Origin: Chitinophagaceae bacterium
Lineage (GTDB): Bacteria; Bacteroidota; Bacteroidia; Chitinophagales; Chitinophagaceae
Length of the DNA: 46,778 nt
Direction of reading: 5' to 3'
Assembly (NCBI GenBank): GCA_004322015.1
Contig: SCQT01000021.1
Location: forward strand, 1-46,778
In this document: one piece after another, positions 1-8,876 of the stretch
Layout: each line of letters opens with the position of its first letter
How positions within the stretch are numbered: position 1 is the first letter of the stretch
Notes under the pieces: generated by a model
Seen by the model: only the letters and a program-made list of their open reading frames with translations
Told to the model about the DNA's origin: nothing
Databases searched by the model: none
Program-made: the position numbers and the translations under genes

Positions 1-78
1 GGAAACTTCTACTGCGTGGTCATGGATAAATTGTTCTCCTGTAAAGATAGTTTCGGGGATATAAAAAATCTGATTCAT
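1..78 (-). CDS. nagA: N-acetylglucosamine-6-phosphate deacetylase-like, 5' fragment
   Basis: Only the first 26 codons are present; the window edge cuts the gene. It begins with ATG at 78-76, two bases after the stop of the upstream amidase gene, so the two are probably co-transcribed. The readable N-terminus contains IFTGEQFIHDHAVEV, which closely resembles the start of E. coli NagA (recalled as IFTGHEFLDDHAVVI). NagA is a cytosolic amidohydrolase that deacetylates GlcNAc-6-phosphate to glucosamine-6-phosphate. The metal-binding and catalytic residues lie outside the window, so the call rests on this short match. Another amidohydrolase with a similar first strand is possible. Confidence 0.5.
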   Translation of the reverse strand, partial: MNQIFYIPETIFTGEQFIHDHAVEVS

Positions 79-80
79 GA

Positions 81-869
81 TTATTTTTGAATGATAAATG
101 TATCTGCGTCTTTTAAAAACGGGAAACGTGTCCTGTTGTTTAATAATGGTCCTTTTTGCAATGTATAATGAAGGATGGCTTCTTCCTTGTTTTTTTGAAT
201 GATAATTTTTCCCGATGGATCCACAATACAAGAGTCGCCCGCATGGCTGATATGGTTGCCATCTGTTCCCGTTCTGTTCACCCCTGCAACAAAACATTGA
301 TTTTCGATAGCGCGTGCTTGCAGTAATGTCTTCCATGCGTGAGCGCGTGATTCAGGCCAATTGGCCACACAAATTAACAGATCATACTGATTCTCCGGCC
401 CGGGCGATTGACGCAACCAGACAGGAAAGCGAAGATCATAACAGATCACCGGAAAAATTTTCCAGCCGTTTACTGAAGCAATGAATTTTTTATTTCCCTG
501 GGTGTAATGTTTATTTTCCCCGGCGTAGCCAAATAAATGTCTTTTATCATAAGAGGCATATTGCCCGTTAGGATGCATCCATATCAGCCGGTTAAAATAT
601 TTTCCTTCTTCCTCCATGATGATACTGCCGGTGAGAATGATCTTTTCCCTTTGAGCAGTTTCTTTCATCCATTGTATGGTTTTCCCGTCAGGCTTTTCAG
701 CAAGCTTTTCAGGATGCATGCTGAACCCGGTGGTAAACATTTCGGGAAGAATAACGATTTCAGCTTTTCCTGTTATTCTGCCTATCTTTTCATCAAACAT
801 CTTCAAATTGGCATCGGCATTTTCCCAATGCAAAGAAGATTGGATTAATGTGACCGATAAATCGGACAT
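81..869 (-). CDS. Omega-amidase / carbon-nitrogen hydrolase (nitrilase superfamily)
   Basis: This 262-residue cytosolic enzyme has the complete nitrilase-superfamily triad: Glu43 (LPEMFTTGF), Lys109 (YDKRHLF) and Cys143 (ICYDLRFP). The LPEMFTTGFS and YDKRHLF motifs are typical of the YafV/Nit2 omega-amidase branch. That branch hydrolyses alpha-ketoglutaramate or alpha-ketosuccinamate left by transamination of glutamine or asparagine, releasing ammonia. Length is normal for the family. ATG at 869 starts directly on the conserved first strand (VTLIQSSLHW). It lies two bases upstream of the nagA-like start, suggesting a small nitrogen or amino-sugar salvage operon. The amidase family call is firm; the exact substrate is inferred. 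Confidence 0.88.
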   Translation of the reverse strand: MSDLSVTLIQSSLHWENADANLKMFDEKIGRITGKAEIVILPEMFTTGFSMHPEKLAEKPDGKTIQWMKETAQREKIILTGSIIMEEEGKYFNRLIWMHPNGQYASYDKRHLFGYAGENKHYTQGNKKFIASVNGWKIFPVICYDLRFPVWLRQSPGPENQYDLLICVANWPESRAHAWKTLLQARAIENQCFVAGVNRTGTDGNHISHAGDSCIVDPSGKIIIQKNKEEAILHYTLQKGPLLNNRTRFPFLKDADTFIIQK

Positions 870-980
870 GAGTGAAATTAAAAATTAGAAATGTCAAAAA
901 TCACAAGATGTGAAAACTACAAATCATTATTACCTAAACCATAAAGCCATAAAGTCATAAAACCATAAAATTATCCATTT

Positions 981-1955
981 CTACCATCCAAGCAACCACG
1001 CAAATATCAAAGGCGCCACGATAGTCGCATCACTTTCCACGATAAATTTGGGTGTATGTACATCCAATTTTCCCCAGGTAATTTTTTCATTGGGAACAGC
1101 CCCTGAATAAGAACCGTAAGAAGTGGTAGAATCTGATATCTGGCAGAAATAACTCCAGAAAGGAATATTAGTCATTTCCAGATCCTGATATAACATAGGC
1201 ACTACGCAAATGGGGAAATCGCCGGCTATTCCACCGCCGATCTGAAAAAACCCCACACCCTTGCCGTCTGAATTCTTGATATACCAATCTGCCAGCATGG
1301 TCATGTATTCAATCCCGCTTTTCATAGTAGATGGTTTCAATTCTTTTTTGATGCAATAAGAAGCAAAAATATTTCCCATCGTACTGTCTTCCCAGCCCGG
1401 GACAATGATAGGAAGGTTTTTTTCTGCCGCGGCGATCATCCAACTATGGCTTGGATCTATTTCGTAGTCCTGTTTCATTACACCGCTTAATAATAATTTA
1501 TACATGTATTCATGCGGCAAATAACGTTCTCCTTTTTCTTCGGCTTCTTTCCATATCTTAAAGATATGATGTTGTATTTTCCTGAAAGCTTCTTCTTCGG
1601 GAATACAAGTGTCCGTAACACGATTATATCCGCTTGCCAGTAGCTCTCCCTCTTCCTGCGGACTGAGATCACGATAATGAGGAACACGTTTATAATGGTT
1701 ATGTGCCACTAAATTCATAATATCTTCTTCTAAATTAGCGCCGGTACAGGTGATGATCTGTACTTTATCCCGGCGTATCATTTCAGCCAGGGAAATACCT
1801 AATTCTGCAGTGCTCATGGCGCCTGCCAGGGTAATCATCATTTTACCCCCTTCCTGTAAATGTGTCTCATAAGCTTTAGCCGCATCCATCAAAGCTGCGG
1901 CATTAAAATGGCGGTAATGATGTACAATGAACTGTGATACGGGTCCTTTATTCAT
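981..1955 (-). CDS. Deoxyhypusine synthase family protein (bacterial DHS-like)
   Basis: The 324 residues match the deoxyhypusine synthase fold. An NAD-binding core carries MITLAGAMSTAELG near residue 40 and GFFQIGGGIAGDFPI in the C-terminal half. The C-terminal motif EKITWGKL contains Lys296, which lines up with the lysine that carries the butylamine intermediate in eukaryotic DHS (recalled context VSWGKI). Eukaryotic and archaeal DHS modifies eIF5A, which bacteria lack. The bacterial branch is therefore expected to transfer the aminobutyl group of spermidine to another acceptor, for example in homospermidine synthesis; this is inference. The gene is monocistronic by spacing and has its own TAnnTTTG element upstream. 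Confidence 0.85.
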   Translation of the reverse strand: MNKGPVSQFIVHHYRHFNAAALMDAAKAYETHLQEGGKMMITLAGAMSTAELGISLAEMIRRDKVQIITCTGANLEEDIMNLVAHNHYKRVPHYRDLSPQEEGELLASGYNRVTDTCIPEEEAFRKIQHHIFKIWKEAEEKGERYLPHEYMYKLLLSGVMKQDYEIDPSHSWMIAAAEKNLPIIVPGWEDSTMGNIFASYCIKKELKPSTMKSGIEYMTMLADWYIKNSDGKGVGFFQIGGGIAGDFPICVVPMLYQDLEMTNIPFWSYFCQISDSTTSYGSYSGAVPNEKITWGKLDVHTPKFIVESDATIVAPLIFAWLLGW

Positions 1956-1987
1956 AATTATTTTGTTTAAATGGAAAGCTTATACGG

Positions 1988-1995
1988 CAAAAATA
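1988..1995 (-). promoter_or_regulatory. Putative -7 element of the DHS-like gene
   Basis: Read on the minus strand these bases are TATTTTTG, matching the Bacteroidota TAnnTTTG -7 consensus. They lie 32 bases upstream of the ATG at 1955. No convincing -33 TTG is at the right distance, so this is a half-supported promoter. Confidence 0.4.
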
Positions 1996-2043
1996 AGATA
2001 AATGATTGATGTTGGAGGCGTAGTGTCAAATCAAGAAATATCA

Positions 2044-2103
2044 GGTATCAGAGGACAGATATCGGGGGTTGTTTGTGGAATTGTAAAACCTGATACCCCC
2101 GAT
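2044..2103. repeat. Overlapping inverted repeats between the OmpA-like and DHS-like genes
   Basis: Two inverted repeats share the same right side. GGTATCAG (2044-2051) pairs with CTGATACC (2090-2097), and ATCGGGGGT (2061-2069) pairs with ACCCCCGAT (2095-2103). They cannot form together, so they are mutually exclusive hairpins. On the minus strand they lie just downstream of the OmpA-like stop codon and upstream of the DHS-like promoter. A terminator or a short degenerate palindromic repeat is possible. There is no clear T-tract. Confidence 0.4.
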
Positions 2104-2127
2104 CAGAAACCTGGGACCTCAATTAAT

Positions 2128-3003
2128 TTACGTTTTACTGCTGTCAACCGGTGCCGTTCCCTGTTCCTGATTGATCAATTGGTACAGTTCATTCAGGTCT
2201 GGCTCTATAATGATATCTGTACGCCTGTTACGTGCTCTTCCATCAGGTGTACTGTTGGCATCCACTGGATCATATTTGCTGTGTCCGGAGGCAATAATAT
2301 TCTGAGGGTTCACTTTATAATCATTGGTAAGGATACGTACTACCGAAGCGGCGCGCGCTAAACTTAATGCCCAGTTGTCTTCATATTTTCCATGGATGGC
2401 CACGGAATCGGTATGGCCTTCTACCTCTATACTGATACCCGGATTGGCATTCAACACTTGTGCAAGTATTCCCAATGCACTTTTACCCTGAGGATCTACC
2501 ACGGCACTGGCAGTCTTGAACAACAATTTTTCCTGCATGGAGACATATACTTTTCCATTCTTATCATACACAGTCAATTCATCCGATTTGAATTTACCTA
2601 ATGCATCGGCTATAGTCTTGTGCAAATGATCTACCGCTTCTTTTTGCTTTTGAAGAATAGACTCCAGAGCTGCTAATTTCTCCTGTTGCTGGCTGATCGT
2701 TTGCTGTGAACTGCTCAATTGATTGCTCTGACTTTCTATTTGAGATTTGGCTGCGGCAATAATCTGATTCAGCTTATTATTCAGGTTACCTATATTTTGA
2801 CGAAGCGCCGCCGCAGTATCGTTACAATCCTTCAGAGACGCATTAGAATTCTGGAGAGACCTGGCTAAATTAGCGCTGTCTTGCCGCAAATCGCTGATAT
2901 GAAGGCGTGCATCTACATATTTCCTGCTCGAAACACAGGAAGATAGTGTAAAAATAATCATCCCGGCTCCAAACAACCAATACTTTAAAGATCGTTTTTG
3001 CAT
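2128..3003 (-). CDS. OmpA family lipoprotein with coiled-coil stalk
   Basis: This outer-membrane lipoprotein is predicted to bind peptidoglycan. A TTG start at 3024 is possible, but ATG at 3003 gives a compact lipoprotein signal ending in TLSSC, so 3003 (291 residues) is preferred. After the lipidated cysteine comes a Gln/Ser/Leu-rich coiled coil of roughly 110 residues. The C-terminal OmpA domain has GHTDSV, LSLARAASVV, IIASGHSKYDPV and GRARNRRTDI, the usual peptidoglycan-contact region with conserved Asp and Arg. It is divergent from the GH2 gene across 75 bases. The architecture resembles Bacteroidota envelope-spacer proteins; no specific partner is visible. Confidence 0.87.
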   Translation of the reverse strand: MQKRSLKYWLFGAGMIIFTLSSCVSSRKYVDARLHISDLRQDSANLARSLQNSNASLKDCNDTAAALRQNIGNLNNKLNQIIAAAKSQIESQSNQLSSSQQTISQQQEKLAALESILQKQKEAVDHLHKTIADALGKFKSDELTVYDKNGKVYVSMQEKLLFKTASAVVDPQGKSALGILAQVLNANPGISIEVEGHTDSVAIHGKYEDNWALSLARAASVVRILTNDYKVNPQNIIASGHSKYDPVDANSTPDGRARNRRTDIIIEPDLNELYQLINQEQGTAPVDSSKT

Positions 3004-3021
3004 AAAATGAAATTGAATTTT

Positions 3022-3029
3022 CAAAGATA
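3022..3029 (-). promoter_or_regulatory. Putative -7 element for the OmpA-like gene
   Basis: The minus-strand sequence is TATCTTTG, a perfect TAnnTTTG match, 19 bases upstream of the preferred ATG at 3003. It overlaps the alternative TTG start at 3024, which is another reason to prefer 3003. No -33 TTG is obvious. Confidence 0.5.
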
Positions 3030-3078
3030 AAAATTGTTTGAAACTTTTAATAACTTTATCCCATTCAAAAATATTCTC

Positions 3079-5709
3079 ATGAAAGCAATTTTCAAAAGGT
3101 TATTATTCTTTACATTTTTAATGCTATCCTTTTATTTTGCCTGGTCATTTCCTAACCAGGGATGGCCGGTCTATAACAGTTTATTAAAAGGACATTGGCA
3201 AATGCAATCTTCAGCGAAAGTATCTGTCGCTGACAATAGGATTGCTACAGTAAGTTTTAATCCGCAGGATTGGTACAAGGCGTATGTTCCGGGAACAGTA
3301 TTGGGCTCCTTAACTAAAGATGCTGTTTATAAGAACATATTCTATCATCGTAATCTGGAAAAAATATCTTCCGAACCTTTCCGGGCCCCCTGGTGGTTCC
3401 GCACTTCTTTTTCTTTAGGGAAAGTGAATCCCGGTCAGGTGACGAGATTACTTTTCAACGGAATTAATTATCGTGCTGATATTTGGCTGAATGGCAAAAG
3501 AATAGCTTCTGCTGACAGTATCCGGGGCGGCTTCTGCCGTTTCCTGCTGGATGTAAGTCAATATGTTCATTCCGGCGAAAATATCCTGGCGCTTAAAGTA
3601 GCTCCGCCTGATACCGGAGATTTAACCGTGGGTTTTGTGGATTGGAACCCCGAACCGCCGGATCACAATATGGGCATCTGGCGCGATGTACGTTTGATCG
3701 TTAGCGGTCCTGTGTCAATAGACCAGCCTTTTATACAAACAAAAGTAGATACTGCCACCCTTGATCATGCAGACCTGACTGTTTCGGCATTATTACGGAA
3801 TCATACGGACAGAAGTATAACCGGTATTTTAAAGGGGACCATAGGAAATAACATTTACATTTCACAAAAAGTAATTTTATCTCCTAATAGCACTAAGGAA
3901 ATAGTATTTTCACCTGAACAATACCATGAATTAAGCATGGATCATCCGAAGCTTTGGTGGGTGCATACCTGGGGAAAACCAAACCTGTATGATCTGCATT
4001 TGCAGTTTGAAGAAAATAATGTGGTTTCGGATACGCTGCGTCTCCGTTTTGGTATCCGGACCGTTTCAGATTATGTAACATCTGACGGTCATAGGGGTTT
4101 CAGGCTGAACGGAAAGAAAATACTGATAAAAGGAGGCGGATGGACAGATCCGATGTTATTGGATCCTTCACCGGATTATATAAAAGCAGGTATTGATTAC
4201 GCTGTTCATCTGAACCTGAATGCCATTCGTATGGAAGGATTCTGGGGAGAGAGCCAGGAGATATATAATCTCTGCGACGAAAAAGGAATTTTAATTATGG
4301 CAGGTTTCAGTTGTCAATGGGAATGGTCTCATCTGATAGGGACGAAAGAAGAAGATGAACACAGCGCAATCGTTACGCCGGAACAAAATAATGTGGCGGC
4401 TGAGTCATGGCAGGATCAAATCCTGTGGCTGAGAAACCATCCGAGCATTTTTCTCTGGCTTTATGGCAGCGACAAATGGCCTCGTCCCTCGTTGGAAAAG
4501 AGATATCTGGCTATATTAAAAAAATACGATCCGACCAGACCGTCTGTTGCTTCAGCTAAAGAATGGACAAGTGAGATTACCGGACCAACCGGCGTGAAGA
4601 TGCGCGGGCCTTATGATTATGTGCCTCCCGATTATTGGTATGTGGACACTTCTTATGGCGGTGCATTCGGCTTTAATACGGAAACAAGTCCCGGCCCGGA
4701 GATCCCGGTTTTGGAAAGTTTAAGGAAAATGATCCCGGCAGATTCGCTTTGGCCCGTAGGCAGCGCCTGGTTGTTCCATGCGGCGAGAGGAAACTTTCAT
4801 AACCTTAGACGTTATAATGAAGCGATGGATCAACGTCTTGGCAAACCCGACAACCTGAATGATTATTTACGAAAAGCACAGTTTTTGAATTATGAAGGCA
4901 TGCGCGCCATGTACGAAGCTTTTGAAGCTAACCGTTTTAAAAGTACCGGCATTATTCAATGGATGTATAATGCCTCCTGGCCCAAGCTTTGGTGGCAGCT
5001 TTATGATTATTATCTGATGCCTACCGGCGCTTTTTACGGCGCTAAAAAAGCAAATGAACCACTGCATATCTCTTATAATTACGGGAAAAATGTCGTGGAC
5101 ATTATCAACAATACGGATCATCATTCTTTCTCACTTTCTGCAAGGATTATCCTGCTTGATTTTAATTTGAAAAAAGTATTGGAAAAGGAAGTTTCATTAG
5201 CGGAAATTTCCGGCAGAGGGACAGCTCAGATATTTTCATTGCCTGTAGGTTTACCTTTGTCTGAAACTTATTTCCTTGACCTAAAATTATCCAATCAGCA
5301 TCATCAGGTTATCAGTACCAATTTCTACGTTTTATCCACACAGAAAGATTTACTGGATGAATCAAAAAGCACCTGGTATGTAACTCCCGAATCTCAATTT
5401 GCGGATTTAAAAATGTTAGAAAAATTACCGCCGGCGAATTTGGATATCACTAAGTCATTTTATGAAAAAGGAGAAAACACTTTTGCCCGGATAAGATTAA
5501 AAAACCCATCTTCTCATCTTGCCTTTATGGTTCATTTGGATTTAAAGAAATCAAAGGCAAATGAATCTGTAGCCCCTGTCTTCTGGGAAGATAATTATAT
5601 CACTTTATTGCCGGGTGAAGAAAGAATAATTACAGGATATTGTCATACTAAAGATTTGCATGGAGAAAAACCGGCAGTTACCGTGGATGGGTGGAATGTG
5701 GAGGATTGA
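3079..5709 (+). CDS. GH2 glycoside hydrolase, exo-beta-D-glucosaminidase-like
   Basis: This is a secreted GH2 enzyme of 876 residues. A TTG at 3034 would add 15 residues, but ATG at 3079 places the hydrophobic segment (FKRLLFFTFLMLSFYFAWSF) as a signal peptide. The order is a jelly-roll sugar-binding domain (about residues 50-200, with INYRADIWLNGKRIA), an immunoglobulin-like domain, a TIM barrel and C-terminal beta domains. Instead of the usual GH2 Asn-Glu, the acid/base position is Ser-Asp (LYGSDKW, Asp465), and the nucleophile is in FNTETSPG (Glu535). Both, and GPYDYVPP and GAKKANEPLHI, match my recollection of the CsxA exo-chitosanases, which release glucosamine from chito-oligosaccharides. 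Substrate remains inferred. The next gene may share the envelope or sugar theme. Confidence 0.87.
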   Translation: MKAIFKRLLFFTFLMLSFYFAWSFPNQGWPVYNSLLKGHWQMQSSAKVSVADNRIATVSFNPQDWYKAYVPGTVLGSLTKDAVYKNIFYHRNLEKISSEPFRAPWWFRTSFSLGKVNPGQVTRLLFNGINYRADIWLNGKRIASADSIRGGFCRFLLDVSQYVHSGENILALKVAPPDTGDLTVGFVDWNPEPPDHNMGIWRDVRLIVSGPVSIDQPFIQTKVDTATLDHADLTVSALLRNHTDRSITGILKGTIGNNIYISQKVILSPNSTKEIVFSPEQYHELSMDHPKLWWVHTWGKPNLYDLHLQFEENNVVSDTLRLRFGIRTVSDYVTSDGHRGFRLNGKKILIKGGGWTDPMLLDPSPDYIKAGIDYAVHLNLNAIRMEGFWGESQEIYNLCDEKGILIMAGFSCQWEWSHLIGTKEEDEHSAIVTPEQNNVAAESWQDQILWLRNHPSIFLWLYGSDKWPRPSLEKRYLAILKKYDPTRPSVASAKEWTSEITGPTGVKMRGPYDYVPPDYWYVDTSYGGAFGFNTETSPGPEIPVLESLRKMIPADSLWPVGSAWLFHAARGNFHNLRRYNEAMDQRLGKPDNLNDYLRKAQFLNYEGMRAMYEAFEANRFKSTGIIQWMYNASWPKLWWQLYDYYLMPTGAFYGAKKANEPLHISYNYGKNVVDIINNTDHHSFSLSARIILLDFNLKKVLEKEVSLAEISGRGTAQIFSLPVGLPLSETYFLDLKLSNQHHQVISTNFYVLSTQKDLLDESKSTWYVTPESQFADLKMLEKLPPANLDITKSFYEKGENTFARIRLKNPSSHLAFMVHLDLKKSKANESVAPVFWEDNYITLLPGEERIITGYCHTKDLHGEKPAVTVDGWNVED

Positions 5710-5854
5710 GCGAAGCGCATTGGATGATGAAGGAATGTGAGAAAATTCAGGGAAGAACTATTTTTTCGCTATAAATACAGGGCGGTCTGTAAATGGACTG
5801 CAATATTCTTATCTGCCTTTCAGGAGTAATAGATTTTGAAAGTTATACAGAGGC

Positions 5855-6742
5855 ATGTCTATGAAAAAATTTTTTAGAAAAGGTTTGATTAGGGTTCATT
5901 TTATTCTTGTATTAGGTGTCGTTTTCACTTTTAGTGATGCCCAATCCATCCGTTTGGATTCGGCTTTGATGAACAAAATGATCCTGGATACTTCTTTTCA
6001 GATCATTCCCGGAGTAACGGAAACGAATCTTTATTATCTGAACACTGAGGGGAAACCCGAGGCCGTTTACATTTTAAAGATAAAGTTAAAACGTCGTTTA
6101 TTAAGATTGGAAGCTGCCACACCCTTTAATAAAGATACTTTCTGCAGGCAAACCATCACTGACCAGATGCAATGGGAAAATACTCCCGGATACCATGTGA
6201 TAGCCGGAGTCAATGCAGATTTCTTCGATATGAAAAGCGGTGTTCCTGAAGAGATGGAATGGAAGGGAGGTAAAATGCTGAAGGATGATTTTTTGCCTCA
6301 CAGGAGCTTTATGGGAGTTTTAAAAAACGGAAAAGTCATTATGGGAGATTCCTTATTGTATATCAGAAAGAAAAAATATCTGGAAGAAGCTTTGGGTGGG
6401 AATCAATTATTATTAAAAAACGGGAAAGTTATTCCGCAACTGCATAATTCTTTCAACCTGACAAGACACCCGAGAACAGCAGCCGGTATAATCAATAAAC
6501 ATATGGTTTTATTTGTAGTAATAGATGGCAGACAACCGGAATACAGTAACGGGATGCCATTGGATGAACTTGCCCGTTTAATGCAGATCTTGGGCGCCAG
6601 AACGGCCATTAACTTGGATGGCGGCGGCTCGTCCACCTTGGTCTCCTTAGATGAAAAAACGGGAAAATGGCTTCTCAGGAATAAACCATCAGGAAAGCGG
6701 GAAAGAGCTGTCACCAACGCATGGATTGTGGTAAAATACTAA
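5855..6742 (+). CDS. Secreted phosphodiester glycosidase family protein (NAGPA-like)
   Basis: The 295 residues start with a signal peptide ending near FSDAQ; ATG at 5861 is an equally good start. The core matches the phosphodiester glycosidase (DUF2233) domain, best known from the human uncovering enzyme that removes GlcNAc from mannose-6-phosphate. Motifs seen are GVNADFFD (about residue 122), HPRTAAGI and NLDGGGSSTLV near residue 250. These form the conserved active-site region. In bacteria the domain is thought to act on sugar phosphodiesters of envelope polymers, but the substrate here is unknown. It lies 145 bases after the GH2 gene on the same strand and converges with rho. Confidence 0.82.
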   Translation: MSMKKFFRKGLIRVHFILVLGVVFTFSDAQSIRLDSALMNKMILDTSFQIIPGVTETNLYYLNTEGKPEAVYILKIKLKRRLLRLEAATPFNKDTFCRQTITDQMQWENTPGYHVIAGVNADFFDMKSGVPEEMEWKGGKMLKDDFLPHRSFMGVLKNGKVIMGDSLLYIRKKKYLEEALGGNQLLLKNGKVIPQLHNSFNLTRHPRTAAGIINKHMVLFVVIDGRQPEYSNGMPLDELARLMQILGARTAINLDGGGSSTLVSLDEKTGKWLLRNKPSGKRERAVTNAWIVVKY

Positions 6743-6912
6743 TATAACACTATCATTAAAACCTGACTTGGAGTAGAATAAAAAAAGCCAAATGGCAAAA
6801 AACAAATACCAAACCTGCCTTTAGGGATGTTTGCCAGAATGATAAACCTTTAAGAATAAGGCGCTAAATATCTATGATCCTTTAAACGTCCAACTCAAAA
6901 AACCGCCAACTG

Positions 6913-8583
6913 CTATCCATTCATACTGATCAAAAACTCTTCATTGCTCTTTGTTCCTTTCATGTGATTCAGCAGGAAGCTCATAGCTTCTTCGGTATTC
7001 ATATCGGCGAGATGATTACGCAGGATCCACATCCGCTGCAGAACATCTTTTTCTAAAAGCAAGTCTTCCCGGCGCGTGCTGGAAGCGCTGACATCCATAG
7101 CAGGGAAAACTCGTTTATTGGAAAGCTTGCGGTCAAGCTGTAATTCCATGTTACCTGTTCCTTTAAATTCTTCAAAGATCACTTCGTCCATTTTAGAACC
7201 GGTGTCAATCAATGCGGTAGCTAAAATCGTCAGTGATCCGCCGTTTTCTATTTTACGCGCAGCGCCAAAGAACTGTTTGGGCTTGTGTAAAGCGTTGGCT
7301 TCCACACCGCCACTGAGAACCTTTCCGGAAGCCGGCATCACGGTGTTATGCGCCCTGGCTAAACGTGTGATAGAGTCTAACAGAATCACCACATCATGTC
7401 CGCATTCTACTAATCTTTTTGCCTTTTGCAAAGCAATTGAAGATACTTTTACATGTTTGTCGGCAGGCTCATCAAAAGTAGAAGCGATCACTTCGGCTTT
7501 TACACTCCGCTCCATATCAGTTACTTCCTCGGGGCGTTCATCAATCAATACAACCATCAGGTAACATTCCGGATGATTGGCTGCAATAGCATTAGCTACT
7601 TCTTTTAATAAGATAGTTTTACCAGTCTTGGGTTGTGCTACAATTAGTCCGCGCTGACCTTTTCCGATCGGTGTGAACAAGTCCATGATACGCGTAGAAT
7701 AATTATTGGCTGCGGTGACCAGATTCAATTTCTCAAAAGGGAACAACGGTGTCAGATAGTCAAACGGCACCCTGTCACGCACTTCGTCCGGCTGTTTACC
7801 ATTGATGCTTTCCACTTTTAGCAAGGCGAAATATTTTTCACCTTCTTTAGGCGGACGAACGGCGCCGCGAACGGTATCGCCGGTCTTTAATCCAAAAAGC
7901 TTTATTTGCGAAGGGGAAACATAAATATCATCAGGAGAACTCAGATAATTATAATCGGAGGAACGCAGGAATCCGTAACCATCCGGCATCATCTCCAGTA
8001 CCCCTTCGCTCACGATCACGCCGTCGAATTCAATATTAAAAGAGGTATCTTTTCGCTGCTGTTTATAACGCTGCATGACCAAAGACTCCTCTGTCTGACC
8101 GGCTTCTCTTTCGTTGTCAGCCTCTGCATCAGGCTCTGTTCCGGGAACGGAAGTTTCATGCTTATGATATTCTTCACCTCCGCCTTCAGGAGTTCTAACA
8201 GGAGCCTCTCCATTTTTTTCAGATTCACCTGTCCCCTCAGCTCTCTCCGGTCGCCTGATAGGCTTTCTCAGTCTCTTATGTATTTTAGGAGTTTCTTCAT
8301 TCTCTGCTAAATTTTCCGGGCTGCTTTGATTTTCATTTTCATTATCTGAACCGGATGCAGGAGTGGCAGACGCGGCTTTTTTGGGCACTCTTTTATGACG
8401 GATAATCGTTTTGTTTTCAGTGTCAGCGGAGCTTTCTTCTGAGGCCATGACGGCTTGTTTATCAAGGATTTTGTAAATAAGATCTTGTTTGCCGGCTTTT
8501 TTTACGTTAGGAATATCCAACTTGCCTGCAATGTCCAAGAGTTCAGGAACGAGCATATCGTTCAACTGCAAGATGTCATACAT
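6913..8583 (-). CDS. rho: Transcription termination factor Rho with long disordered insertion
   Basis: Rho is the hexameric RNA-dependent ATPase that ends transcription. At 556 residues it is about 135 longer than E. coli Rho. The extra length is a charged, low-complexity segment at about residues 48-183, between the N-terminal helical subdomain (residues 1-45) and the cold-shock RNA-binding fold, which has the RNP1-like GYGFLR near 203-208. The motor domain has Walker A AQPKTGKT (316-323), Walker B VVILLDS, the Q-loop region with SGGVEANAL, and the R-loop region KGTGNMEL. Disordered Rho insertions are known in Bacteroides and linked to phase separation. It is divergent from asnS over 293 bases, which would hold its 5' leader. 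Confidence 0.97.
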   Translation of the reverse strand: MYDILQLNDMLVPELLDIAGKLDIPNVKKAGKQDLIYKILDKQAVMASEESSADTENKTIIRHKRVPKKAASATPASGSDNENENQSSPENLAENEETPKIHKRLRKPIRRPERAEGTGESEKNGEAPVRTPEGGGEEYHKHETSVPGTEPDAEADNEREAGQTEESLVMQRYKQQRKDTSFNIEFDGVIVSEGVLEMMPDGYGFLRSSDYNYLSSPDDIYVSPSQIKLFGLKTGDTVRGAVRPPKEGEKYFALLKVESINGKQPDEVRDRVPFDYLTPLFPFEKLNLVTAANNYSTRIMDLFTPIGKGQRGLIVAQPKTGKTILLKEVANAIAANHPECYLMVVLIDERPEEVTDMERSVKAEVIASTFDEPADKHVKVSSIALQKAKRLVECGHDVVILLDSITRLARAHNTVMPASGKVLSGGVEANALHKPKQFFGAARKIENGGSLTILATALIDTGSKMDEVIFEEFKGTGNMELQLDRKLSNKRVFPAMDVSASSTRREDLLLEKDVLQRMWILRNHLADMNTEEAMSFLLNHMKGTKSNEEFLISMNG

Positions 8584-8833
8584 GTGTTAAGATTGTTGTT
8601 AAGAAGTACATTTTTCTTCCCTAAGCGGGAGATGTTAGTTCATTAAAATCACTTAAGGTGCTAAGCTAAACTTAAATAGTTGCTGTTGATTATGAGTTAT
8701 GATTTAGTAGGAAATCTGCTGCTGAAAGAGGCGGACAGTATGTTTGTCAATCAGATGCAGGGTGCAATATTACGACGGATAGCCGAAATATCCAAAAAAA
8801 TTTATTCATCCCTTTACTACAGCTAAAGGTCAT
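8584..8833. other. rho-asnS divergent intergenic region
   Basis: About 250 bases separate the rho start from the asnS promoter element. It should contain the rho promoter and leader on the minus strand. I see no open reading frame, no tRNA, no strong hairpin and no clear minus-strand TAnnTTTG element. Autoregulation of rho through this leader is plausible from the family, but nothing here demonstrates it. Confidence 0.4.
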
Positions 8834-8841
8834 TATCTTTG
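8834..8841 (+). promoter_or_regulatory. asnS promoter -7 element
   Basis: TATCTTTG matches the Bacteroidota TAnnTTTG consensus exactly. It lies 36 bases before the asnS ATG. A weak -33-like TTTAC at 8813-8817 is 16 bases upstream, slightly closer than usual. Confidence 0.55.
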
Positions 8842-8876
8842 CCTTTCAATAAATACAGAATAAAATAAAAAGGCTG

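Noticed and set aside
2002-2361. Plus-strand 119-codon open frame
   Set aside because: Most of it is antisense to the OmpA domain; its first part covers the inverted repeats in the gap and shows no protein-like pattern.
6787-6796. Hairpin GCC-AAAT-GGC with A-rich flanks, as terminator for rho
   Set aside because: The stem is only three or four pairs with a tiny loop; too weak to support.
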